This document shows positions 1 to 7,078 of a DNA stretch of 64,000 bases, in pieces. Made by a program: the position numbers and the translations under genes. The notes below the pieces were generated by a model, which was not told where the DNA came from, did no database searches, and saw nothing but the letters and a program-made list of their open reading frames with translations. Position 1 is the stretch's first letter. Each line of letters opens with the position of its first letter. The stretch spans positions 3,907,641-3,971,640 of the forward strand of contig NZ_KI912105.1 of assembly GCF_000517065.1 (NCBI RefSeq). The letters are read 5' to 3'. Origin of the DNA: Alkaliflexus imshenetskii DSM 15055 (GTDB lineage: Bacteria; Bacteroidota; Bacteroidia; Bacteroidales; Marinilabiliaceae).

Positions 1-1
1 A

Positions 2-517
2 ATTGCCATATCCAACAATTTTGAAGCAGGCATCGTTCTGGATTATTTCAGAAGTTTTGAAGAACGTTACCATTCAGTTTTGACAATGAACAAACATGCT
101 CAGGTCGAGAAGTTACAGAGGAAGCAATATGCGTTCATGCCTGGCATCTATCTGGGTTACTATCGCAATATCACTGAGAAAATTTCATTCAATACAAATT
201 TCAAAATGAGGTATGGTAATCTTCATTCTGAAATGGTATCGCAATGGGCGGGAATAGAATACATTTCCTGGAGTATAATTGTTCCCGGACCTGGTGAGGG
301 TTCAATTTCTGTGTACTCTGAATCAGAGCAGAAGTTTGAATATGCTTCGGCCAGCTTACTTCCTGAAATATCCTATTACATCACACCTGCTTTTGGTTTA
401 TCATTGGGGCTTGGAGGTGTTGAATATGCCCTTGTGGACTGGGAGTCTGACAATTCTACATTTGTTATTGATTTCCATCCAAGGAACTGGCGATTGGGAT
501 TAAGGATGAAATTCTGA
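2..517 (+). CDS. Outer-membrane beta-barrel-like protein, 5' end missing
   Basis: The reading frame is open from the first complete codon of the window to the stop at 517, so about 171 C-terminal residues are visible and the start lies upstream. A TTG at 80 is in frame but there is no reason to begin there. The protein alternates short polar and hydrophobic stretches with many aromatic residues (for example GIYLGYYRNI and FNTNFKMRYGN) and ends in RLGLRMKF. A terminal Phe on an amphipathic last strand is the usual C-terminal signal of outer-membrane barrels. No specific family was recognised, and a secreted or periplasmic beta-rich protein is the alternative. Confidence 0.55.
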   Translation: MAISNNFEAGIVLDYFRSFEERYHSVLTMNKHAQVEKLQRKQYAFMPGIYLGYYRNITEKISFNTNFKMRYGNLHSEMVSQWAGIEYISWSIIVPGPGEGSISVYSESEQKFEYASASLLPEISYYITPAFGLSLGLGGVEYALVDWESDNSTFVIDFHPRNWRLGLRMKF

Positions 518-657
518 AAGCCGGTACTATATTATTGCGTTTTTCATCGCGAAATATTAATTTTGCTTATCTAAAAACTTTTGATGCTTAAAATTAAGAA
601 GGATTTGGTGAAGTAAATAATCAAGGGCGTTTAGCTTTTGATTATTCCTCTCTGGTT

Positions 658-684
658 CCGGTTGATTCCAACCGGGTTCTTTTA
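658..684 (+). terminator. Intrinsic terminator after the barrel gene
   Basis: CCGGTTG (658-664) pairs with CAACCGG (669-675) around a four-base loop, followed by GTTCTTTTA. It lies about 140 bases after the stop of the barrel gene and before the methyltransferase. A weaker AATAATCAA/TTGATTATT stem precedes it. Confidence 0.6.
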
Positions 685-765
685 TATTGTATTTTACCAA
701 CTTAAATCTTTGTCAGACAAACTGGTTGTATCTGTTTGTTATGGCATAACATAATTTTAAACATC

Positions 766-1539
766 ATGAGTAACGATAATAAAACCATCCACGACTTTGA
801 TTTCGAAGTAATCTGCGAATACTTTTCAGGTGTTGAGCGTCAGGGGCCGGGAAGCCCTGAAGTAACCATAAAGGCGTTGAACTTTATTGATGGACTCAAC
901 CATGAATCGCGCATTGCCGATTTGGGCTGCGGTACTGGCGGACAAACCATGGTTTTGGCGCAACATGTGCCCGGTACCATCACCGGTATTGATTTGTTCC
1001 CCAAATTTATTGATACTTTTAACCGCAATGCAGCAAAGTTAAATGTACAGGAAAGGGTAAACGGAGTAGTGGGCTCAATGGACAACCTGCCTTTTGAACC
1101 CGAATCTTTGGACCTTATCTGGTCTGAAGGTTCTATTTATAACATTGGTTATGAAAATGGACTGAGGTATTGGCGCAACTATCTGAAAACAGGTGGCTAT
1201 GTGGCTGTTTCGGAGGCTACATGGTTTACCAATGAGCGACCTGCTGAAATTGAGACCTTTTGGCACAATGCCTATCCTGAAATAGATACCATTTCGGTGA
1301 AAGTAGCCCAAATGCAAAAGGCGGGCTTTGTTCCGGTTGCCACTTTTATTTTACCTGAAAATTGCTGGACTGACCACTTTTTTGCACCACAGGTTGAACT
1401 ACAGAAAGCTTTCCTCCGCGAAAAGGGCGACAATAAAGCAGCAGCTGATTTGGTTGCCGAAATGAGGCATGAAGCTGTGATGTACGACAAGTATAAGTCG
1501 TTTTATGGGTATGTTTTCTATATCGGTAAAAAGATTTAA
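766..1539 (+). CDS. Class I SAM-dependent methyltransferase
   Basis: A 257-residue protein with a Rossmann-type methyltransferase fold. Motif I is IADLGCGTGGQT at residues 50-61, which binds the S-adenosylmethionine carboxypropyl group. The acidic residue ending strand 2 is in GIDLFPKF near residue 75, and a motif-II-like LDLIWSEGSIYNIG follows. The C-terminal half carries the substrate-binding cap. The ATG at 766 is chosen over an in-frame TTG at 736 because family homology begins after it. The gene stands alone between two terminators. The substrate cannot be inferred; UbiE-like small-molecule methylation is only the nearest general class. Confidence 0.85.
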   Translation: MSNDNKTIHDFDFEVICEYFSGVERQGPGSPEVTIKALNFIDGLNHESRIADLGCGTGGQTMVLAQHVPGTITGIDLFPKFIDTFNRNAAKLNVQERVNGVVGSMDNLPFEPESLDLIWSEGSIYNIGYENGLRYWRNYLKTGGYVAVSEATWFTNERPAEIETFWHNAYPEIDTISVKVAQMQKAGFVPVATFILPENCWTDHFFAPQVELQKAFLREKGDNKAAADLVAEMRHEAVMYDKYKSFYGYVFYIGKKI

Positions 1540-1558
1540 ATCATAGCCATTTAACCAG

Positions 1559-1597
1559 TCATCGGATAATCTGAATAAGTTATCCGATGATTTTTTA
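1559..1597 (+). terminator. Intrinsic terminator, TCATCGGATAA hairpin
   Basis: TCATCGGATAA pairs with TTATCCGATGA across a ten-base loop and is followed by six T. It terminates the methyltransferase gene. The stem shares its core with the perfect palindrome at 5251-5283. Confidence 0.75.
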
Positions 1598-1692
1598 ATT
1601 TGATTCGGATAAAAAGGTGTAAAAATCATTCATTTGATTGGCAGTGCCACCATTTTTTTGCAATTTTGCGCCTTTTTAAAGGGTATATTTCA

Positions 1693-2352
1693 ATGCAGAA
1701 AAGAAGGTTTAATCTCCATACCATATTGGAAAAGCGCGTTTTAACCGACTCAACTTTTGTGTTGAGACTGGAGCACAATGGCCTTGAGTTCACTGCCGGT
1801 CAGCACATTCAGGTGGGACCGCCAAATGGCATTCACACGCGTGAATATTCCATTTATAGTGCGCCGACAGATGATTTTATCGAGATTTTGGTACGCGAAA
1901 TTGAAGATGGGGTGGTGACGCCTGCCCTCAAAAAACTTGAGGCTGGCGACTCGGTGGTGGTGAACGATGCCGTGGGCTATTTCACCATCGACAAGGAGGT
2001 AGCCGAAGGCAAGCAGTTTCTATTTGTGGCAAGTGGCACAGGTATTTCGCCGTTTCACAGTTTCGTGAAAGCATTTCCTTCGCTCAACTATACATTGGTG
2101 CATGGCATCCGTTTTGCTGAGGAGGCATACGAGCGTCACCATTACGAGCCATCGCGATATGTTGCCTGCACCTCGCGCGACGAGAAAGGTGATTTTCATG
2201 GTAGGGTGACCGATTGGTTAACCCAAAACCCTCTGAATAACGATACTTTGTGTTATCTTTGCGGCAATTGTGATATGATTCACGACGTGTATGATATTCT
2301 TGAAAAACAAGGCGTTAGCTCAAAGAATATCTTCACGGAAGTATATTTTTAA
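1693..2352 (+). CDS. Ferredoxin-NADP reductase-like flavoprotein
   Basis: 219 residues with an FAD-binding FR domain followed by an NAD(P)-binding domain. The FAD signature is REYSIYSAP from residue 50. The nucleotide-binding GTGISPF lies at 116-122, and LCGNCDMIHDVYDIL near 190 is the usual NAD-domain motif. The protein ends EVYF, with a terminal aromatic as in FNRs that stack on the flavin. ATG at 1693 fits the domain start better than the upstream TTG at 1600. It probably transfers electrons between NAD(P)H and a small iron-sulfur or flavodoxin partner in the cytoplasm. No partner is adjacent, so the physiological acceptor is unknown. Confidence 0.82.
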   Translation: MQKRRFNLHTILEKRVLTDSTFVLRLEHNGLEFTAGQHIQVGPPNGIHTREYSIYSAPTDDFIEILVREIEDGVVTPALKKLEAGDSVVVNDAVGYFTIDKEVAEGKQFLFVASGTGISPFHSFVKAFPSLNYTLVHGIRFAEEAYERHHYEPSRYVACTSRDEKGDFHGRVTDWLTQNPLNNDTLCYLCGNCDMIHDVYDILEKQGVSSKNIFTEVYF

Positions 2353-2356
2353 ATTA

Positions 2357-2486
2357 AACGCAAAGACGCCAAGGCGCAAAGGTTTATGGAGATTTAATTC
2401 TTTTATTAAACATTTTTAATTCTTTGGTAAATAATTAATAATTAGGGTGATGGTTATTTTGCTTTGCGATTTTGCGTCTCTGCGTT
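2357..2486. repeat. Palindromic intergenic element, AACGCAAAGA ends (copy 1)
   Basis: AACGCAAAGACGC at 2357-2369 is matched in inverted orientation by GCGTCTCTGCGTT at 2474-2486. It fills the gap before the MiaB-like gene. Related elements lie at 3926-3981 and 32281-32416. Confidence 0.65.
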
Positions 2487-2498
2487 AAAAAAAGGATT

Positions 2499-3914
2499 AT
2501 GAAGTACCATTTAGTGATATTGGGTTGTCAGATGAACCAGGCCGATGCGGAGCGTGTGCAGGCGGTAATGGCAAAGATGGGATATGCGGCCACCGAAACA
2601 GAGGAGGAGGCCAACGTGATTGGGATTATTGCCTGTTCGGTAAGGCAAAAGGCCATCGATAAAGTCTATTCCAAAATTGCCAAATGGAACAAGTGGAAAA
2701 ACAAACGCAACCTGATAACCTTTGTGTCGGGATGTATTTTGCCCGATGACCACCAGAAATTCCTGAAGCTGTTCGACCTGGTGTTCGACATGAAGGAGCT
2801 GGCATCGTTTCCGGCCATGCTGAGCCAATATGGAGTTACCACACCGGTATCCAATTTTAGCCGCTTGCACGACGAGGAGTTGGTGGAAATAGCCGCACCG
2901 GCATCGGTGGCCGATAAACTCAATTTTGCAGGTGCAAAACCGGTATCCAAAGTGGCTGCTGCCCCACAAACATGGGAGGTGGAGCCCATCTACAACAGTA
3001 ATTTTGAGGCGTTTATTCCTATTCAGAATGGCTGCAACAAGTTCTGTACGTTTTGTGCCGTACCATATACACGTGGCCGTGAGGTAAGTCGTTCATCGGC
3101 CGATATCATCGAAGAAGCCCGTCAGTTGGTTGAAAAAGGGTACAAAAGCATCACGCTGCTGGGGCAGAATGTGAATTCTTATGGGCTTGACAAAAAAGGG
3201 GAGGAGCTGTCGTTTGCGCAGCTGCTGGATGCGTTAGGCCAGATGGCCGATGATTCGGGTCGTGACGTGTGGATATACTTCACATCGCCCCACCCGCGCG
3301 ATATGACCCGCGATGTCATTGAAACCATCGCCAAATACCGTTCGTTGGCCAAGCAGATTCATTTGCCGGTGCAGTCGGGCGACGACAAGGTGCTGATACG
3401 CATGAACCGCAAGCACAGCATGGAGCGCTACCGCGAGGTGGTGGGCTGGATTCGGGAGCTCATTCCTTCGGCCACACTGTTTACCGATGTCATCGTAGGC
3501 TTTACCGGCGAAACGGAGGAGCAGTTTGAACAAACCCGTGCTGCCGTGCGTGAATTTAGGTACAACATGGCCTATATTGCCATGTATTCGCCACGTCCGG
3601 GTGCAGCTTCATTTGCCTGGCAGGACGATGTGCCGCATGCGGTTAAAAAGGAGCGTTACGCCGTGCTTACAGGCGATTTGGAGAAAGTAGCCTTTGAACA
3701 TACGCGCAAATTGAAGGATGAGACCGTGCGACTGCTGGTGCGTGGTAAAGACAAAAAAGATGGCTACCTGAGTGGCCATACCGAAGGAAAAATCATCGTG
3801 CGTTTCCCATCAGATGATGAAAGTCTGATAGGCTCATTCGTGGATGTACGTATTGAATCGGTGCGTCCGTTCAGCGCCGAAGGGGAGTTGGTAACACGTG
3901 AGGTTGAAGCTTAG
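2499..3914 (+). CDS. MiaB-like tRNA methylthiotransferase
   Basis: A 471-residue radical-SAM methylthiotransferase. The N-terminal UPF0004 domain has its three cluster cysteines at C10 (LGCQMNQAD), C46 (ACSVRQKA) and C79 (SGCILPDD). The radical-SAM triad CNKFCTFC gives C179, C183 and C186, and a TRAM-like RNA-binding domain ends the protein. MiaB converts i6A37 of tRNA to ms2i6A37. CSVRQKA is the MiaB-type signature, but residues 80-165 form a longer, poorly conserved linker between the two cluster domains than usual, so this may be a divergent MiaB-like enzyme. An MtaB-like paralogue follows 78 bp downstream. The ATG at 2499 is the first after the repeat. Confidence 0.8.
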   Translation: MKYHLVILGCQMNQADAERVQAVMAKMGYAATETEEEANVIGIIACSVRQKAIDKVYSKIAKWNKWKNKRNLITFVSGCILPDDHQKFLKLFDLVFDMKELASFPAMLSQYGVTTPVSNFSRLHDEELVEIAAPASVADKLNFAGAKPVSKVAAAPQTWEVEPIYNSNFEAFIPIQNGCNKFCTFCAVPYTRGREVSRSSADIIEEARQLVEKGYKSITLLGQNVNSYGLDKKGEELSFAQLLDALGQMADDSGRDVWIYFTSPHPRDMTRDVIETIAKYRSLAKQIHLPVQSGDDKVLIRMNRKHSMERYREVVGWIRELIPSATLFTDVIVGFTGETEEQFEQTRAAVREFRYNMAYIAMYSPRPGAASFAWQDDVPHAVKKERYAVLTGDLEKVAFEHTRKLKDETVRLLVRGKDKKDGYLSGHTEGKIIVRFPSDDESLIGSFVDVRIESVRPFSAEGELVTREVEA

Positions 3915-3925
3915 TAAATAGAAAT

Positions 3926-3981
3926 AACGCAAAGACACGAAGAACCAGAGTTTTATCTTGGCGTCTTTGCGTCTCTGCGTT
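3926..3981. repeat. Palindromic intergenic element, AACGCAAAGA ends (copy 2)
   Basis: AACGCAAAGAC at 3926-3936 faces GTCTCTGCGTT at 3971-3981. This shortened version of the element at 2357-2486 occupies almost the whole gap between the two methylthiotransferase genes. Confidence 0.6.
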
Positions 3982-3992
3982 TAAACGAAATT

Positions 3993-5246
3993 ATGAAAGT
4001 AGCATTTAAAACATTGGGTTGCCGTTTGAACCAGTACGAGACCGATGCCCTTGCGGCACAGTTTTCGGGTAATGGTTACGAGGTGTCGGAACAGGAGGAA
4101 GGAGCCGATGTGGTTGTGGTAAACACCTGTACGGTGACCAACCAGAGCAACCAGAAATCAAGATACGTGATAAGTCACGCGGGGCGCATCAATCCCGGAG
4201 CCAAAATGGTGATTACCGGCTGTATGGCCGAGAGCCATGCCGAACAATTGCAAAAGAAGTTCCCCGAAGCCACCGTTATCAACAACAAAGGCAAAAGTGG
4301 CATATTCCATAGTGTGGATTCGCTGATTAAAACCGGCAATGCCGATTTGTCGGACAAGGACTTTGATTTGTTCAGCTACCAGTCGTTTACCGAGATGTTT
4401 CATACCCGCAGTCTGATTAAAATTCAGGATGGGTGCGACAATTTCTGTACGTTTTGTATCATTCCCTTTGTACGTGGGCGTGCCATTAGCCGACCGGTGG
4501 AGCAGGTTTTGCAAAATATACGTGAAGTGGTGGCCAAAGGTGCCAGGGAGATTGTGCTCACCGGAGTTAACATCAGTCGTTACGAGAGCGATGGCGTTAA
4601 ATTTTCCGGTTTGGTAGATAAAATCCTGAATCTGGAAGGCGATTTCAGGGTGCGCATCTCATCCATTGAACCCGACCGATTTGACGACCATTTTTTCACC
4701 CTCATTGGACATCCCAAGTTGGCGCCACACCTTCATTTGTGCCTGCAGAGCGGCTCAGAGCGCATTCTTCTGCAAATGCGACGCATGTACACCGTGAAAG
4801 ATTTTATGGAGATTGTGGACAGGGTGAGGGCCGTAGACCCAAAATTTAATTTTACCACCGATGTGATTGTTGGGTTTCCCGGCGAGACAGAAGAGGAGTT
4901 TGAAGAGACTATGGCAGTAGCTAGAAAAGTGGGCTTTGGTCACATGCACATCTTCAAGTATTCGGTGCGTCAAAATACCCGTGCGCAGCGCATGGCCGAC
5001 CACATCCCCGACAAAGTAAAAACTGAGCGCAGTAAGCGCATGCATGCCCTCGCCGAAGAGCTGACCGCTAATTACCGTGCACCATTCGACAATACTGAGC
5101 AGCGCATCCTGGTTGAAAAATGGAGTGATGGTGTGGCATCGGGCTACAACGATTACTTTGTGCCGATGCAATTCACTTCAGTCAATAAAAAGCGCAACCG
5201 TTTTGAAGTGGTACAGGCTCGGGTGAAGGATTTTGAAGAGGCTTGA
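3993..5246 (+). CDS. mtaB: MtaB-like tRNA t6A37 methylthiotransferase
   Basis: 417 residues, the second radical-SAM methylthiotransferase of the pair. Cluster cysteines are C10 (LGCRLNQYE), C46 (NTCTVTNQS) and C77 (TGCMAES), with the radical-SAM CDNFCTFC at C148, C152 and C155. CTVTNQSNQKSR is the MtaB/YqeV type of motif rather than MiaB. The enzyme adds a methylthio group to t6A37 of ANN-decoding tRNAs. GFPGETEEEFEET near 290 is the usual conserved segment. The gene follows the MiaB-like gene on the same strand and ends at a perfect hairpin. Confidence 0.85.
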   Translation: MKVAFKTLGCRLNQYETDALAAQFSGNGYEVSEQEEGADVVVVNTCTVTNQSNQKSRYVISHAGRINPGAKMVITGCMAESHAEQLQKKFPEATVINNKGKSGIFHSVDSLIKTGNADLSDKDFDLFSYQSFTEMFHTRSLIKIQDGCDNFCTFCIIPFVRGRAISRPVEQVLQNIREVVAKGAREIVLTGVNISRYESDGVKFSGLVDKILNLEGDFRVRISSIEPDRFDDHFFTLIGHPKLAPHLHLCLQSGSERILLQMRRMYTVKDFMEIVDRVRAVDPKFNFTTDVIVGFPGETEEEFEETMAVARKVGFGHMHIFKYSVRQNTRAQRMADHIPDKVKTERSKRMHALAEELTANYRAPFDNTEQRILVEKWSDGVASGYNDYFVPMQFTSVNKKRNRFEVVQARVKDFEEA

Positions 5247-5250
5247 TTGC

Positions 5251-5283
5251 AATCATCCGATGACTCGAAGTCATCGGATGATT
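5251..5283. terminator. Perfect 15-bp hairpin after mtaB
   Basis: AATCATCCGATGACT (5251-5265) and AGTCATCGGATGATT (5269-5283) are perfect inverted repeats around CGA, starting four bases after the mtaB stop. There is no long T run. It may act as a terminator or transcript-stabilising hairpin, and it belongs to the same sequence family as 1559-1597. Confidence 0.65.
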
Positions 5284-5303
5284 AACAAAAACATCTATAT
5301 TAA

Positions 5304-5485
5304 GAGGCTGTTTAATTTATACTACATCTGCTTTGAAGATTTTCAGATGTTAGATATTTAGACCGATAGACATGATTAAACAGAAAATAAGATCAATCTA
5401 ATCGTCTTTCTCAACTACTCTATCTGTCTAAAATCTACAATTCTTCGCGTCTATAACATGTTTAATAAATTAAGTTTAAGCAGTT
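5304..5485 (-). repeat. MITE-like element, copy 1
   Basis: The outer ends are AGGCTGTTTAAT on the left and AAGTTTAAGCAGTT on the right, which are imperfect inverted repeats of ACTGYTTAAATTT. An inner palindrome contains TTAGATATTTAGACCGATAG and CTATCTGTCTAAAATCT. It has the same structure as the elements at 29109-29295 and 51651-51836. With the flanking hairpin and promoter it fills the 337-base gap between mtaB and the MBL gene. Confidence 0.7.
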
Positions 5486-5524
5486 AAGTCATCGGATGAA
5501 TAATCAAAAAATCCCTTAAATTCC

Positions 5525-5532
5525 TATCTTTG
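5525..5532 (+). promoter_or_regulatory. Bacteroidota -7 box upstream of the MBL gene
   Basis: TATCTTTG matches the Bacteroidota -7 consensus TAnnTTTG and lies 51 bases before the GTG start. No clear -33 TTTG is present. Confidence 0.4.
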
Positions 5533-5583
5533 TATTAGTAAAATCTGCGTTTAATCCAAATCCAACCAACCTCAAGCTAAAAA

Positions 5584-6354
5584 GTGACCTCTAAAATTAC
5601 CTTTCTGGGAACAGGTACTTCTTTAGGAGTGCCCATGATTGCCTGCCAATGCCCCATTTGTCACTCTTCCGACAAAAAGGACAAACGGCTGCGTTCATCG
5701 GTTTTGATTGAAATAGAGGGCAGAAACATCCTGATTGATGCAGGGCCTGACTTTCGATGGCAAATGTTGCGTAGCAAAACGCTTCACCTGGATGGTATTC
5801 TCATTACCCACGAGCATAAAGACCACACTGCCGGACTGGATGATGTGCGGGCATTTAACTGGCTCAACAACACCCCGTGCCATGTTTATGCCGAGGAACG
5901 TGTGCTTAAAAGTCTGCGCCAGGAGTTTGCCTACGCATTCTCCGAATCAAAGTATCCGGGACTGCCAGAAGTGATTCTGAATGAAATAGATGACCATCCA
6001 TTCGCCATCGAAGGCATTCAAATCATACCCATCCGTGTGATGCATCACCGTCTGCCGGTTTTTGGTTTCAGAATCGGGGATTTCACCTATATCACCGATG
6101 CCAATTACATCCCCAAAGAGGAGTATTATAAGATTTATGGCAGTAAAGTGTTGGTTATTAACGGTTTGAGACCAGAGCCGCATATTTCGCATTTTTCATT
6201 GCCACAGGCACTTGAGATGATAGAAGTACTTAAACCTGAGCGGGCTTACATTACACACATCAGCCACCAGCTTGGCTTTCACCGCACAGTGAATGACAGC
6301 CTGCCACCCGGTGTGGAATTGGCTTATGATGGATTGCAGATTGAAATTCGCTAA
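5584..6354 (+). CDS. MBL-fold metallohydrolase, PhnP-like
   Basis: 256 residues of a metallo-beta-lactamase fold. Metal ligands are visible as THEHKDH (H76, H78, D80, H81), H154/H155 in RVMHHRLPV and D172 in ITDANY. An early IDAGPDFR and an N-terminal CQCPIC (C21, C23, C26) are typical of the PhnP-like branch (COG1235), which hydrolyses cyclic phosphodiesters or related small phosphates. The start is GTG at 5584: a TAA lies two codons upstream in frame, so no earlier start is possible. No phosphonate genes are nearby, so the PhnP reaction should not be assumed. Confidence 0.8.
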   Translation: MTSKITFLGTGTSLGVPMIACQCPICHSSDKKDKRLRSSVLIEIEGRNILIDAGPDFRWQMLRSKTLHLDGILITHEHKDHTAGLDDVRAFNWLNNTPCHVYAEERVLKSLRQEFAYAFSESKYPGLPEVILNEIDDHPFAIEGIQIIPIRVMHHRLPVFGFRIGDFTYITDANYIPKEEYYKIYGSKVLVINGLRPEPHISHFSLPQALEMIEVLKPERAYITHISHQLGFHRTVNDSLPPGVELAYDGLQIEIR

Positions 6355-6365
6355 TCGATTCACCA

Positions 6366-6908
6366 TTAATGCTCGTGGGTATGAGCAGCTTTGGCCTCTT
6401 CGTAGCTCTTGTTAACCGTGCCCTTTGGATGCTCCGGAGGGCCATACAGCGTATAGAGTTTCAAATCGTTTGTACCGGTATTTTTTATCTGGTGCCAATA
6501 TCCTGCCGGAATCAGAATGGCCCAATCGTCCTCTACTTCCTGACGCCAGGTGAGGTTTCCGGCCTCTTTGCCCATCAAAACCAGTGCTTTTCCCTCTTCA
6601 ATACGGATAAACTGGTCGTGGCTGTCGTGAATCTCCAGGTCAATTTCTTCTCCAGGCTTCAATGTCATAAATACAAGTTGCATAAACTGGCCGGTCCAGT
6701 TGGCTGAGCGATAGCTCTCGTTGGCAAGGGTGGCAGCTTCAATGTCAAATGCCCAAGGTTGTTGACCCATATCCACATTAAAATCGATGGTGCTGATGAT
6801 TTTTTCCGCAGCATCGGCAGATGATTCTTGCGTGGATGGGGTGGTTTGGCAGGAGATTAGCAAAATAACTGCCAGAAAAAATGAAAACGTAAGAAGATAG
6901 TTTTTCAT
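6366..6908 (-). CDS. Cupin-domain lipoprotein
   Basis: 180 residues. The signal sequence ends in a lipobox, ILLISC, with the lipidated cysteine at residue 20. A single cupin barrel follows, with motif 1 in GEEIDLEIHDSHDQFIRIEEG and motif 2 in PAGYWHQIKNTG. H, H, E and H metal-ligand positions are present. The tail HTHEH is His-rich. Cupin proteins of this size often have unassigned sugar-binding, dioxygenase or isomerase roles. It is transcribed convergently with the MBL gene and divergently from topB. Export to the periplasm or outer membrane is inferred from the lipobox. Confidence 0.75.
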   Translation of the reverse strand: MKNYLLTFSFFLAVILLISCQTTPSTQESSADAAEKIISTIDFNVDMGQQPWAFDIEAATLANESYRSANWTGQFMQLVFMTLKPGEEIDLEIHDSHDQFIRIEEGKALVLMGKEAGNLTWRQEVEDDWAILIPAGYWHQIKNTGTNDLKLYTLYGPPEHPKGTVNKSYEEAKAAHTHEH

Positions 6909-7078
6909 AACGAAGGAATTAAAAAGTTTTAGTGCATATAAGTTCGTGAATTAATTCCGGAAATAAAAGTCGGTGATTATGGTGGCTCGTTGGCAAATTG
7001 CCCGAGAAGATTTTATCCGTCCGGTTTCCCGTCATTTTAGTTATCTTCGTGCAACAAATCCCAAAATGCATTGAATCA

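Noticed and set aside
5304-5485. A CRISPR array
   Set aside because: The repeats are single palindromic elements dispersed over 46 kb, not tandem repeats with spacers.
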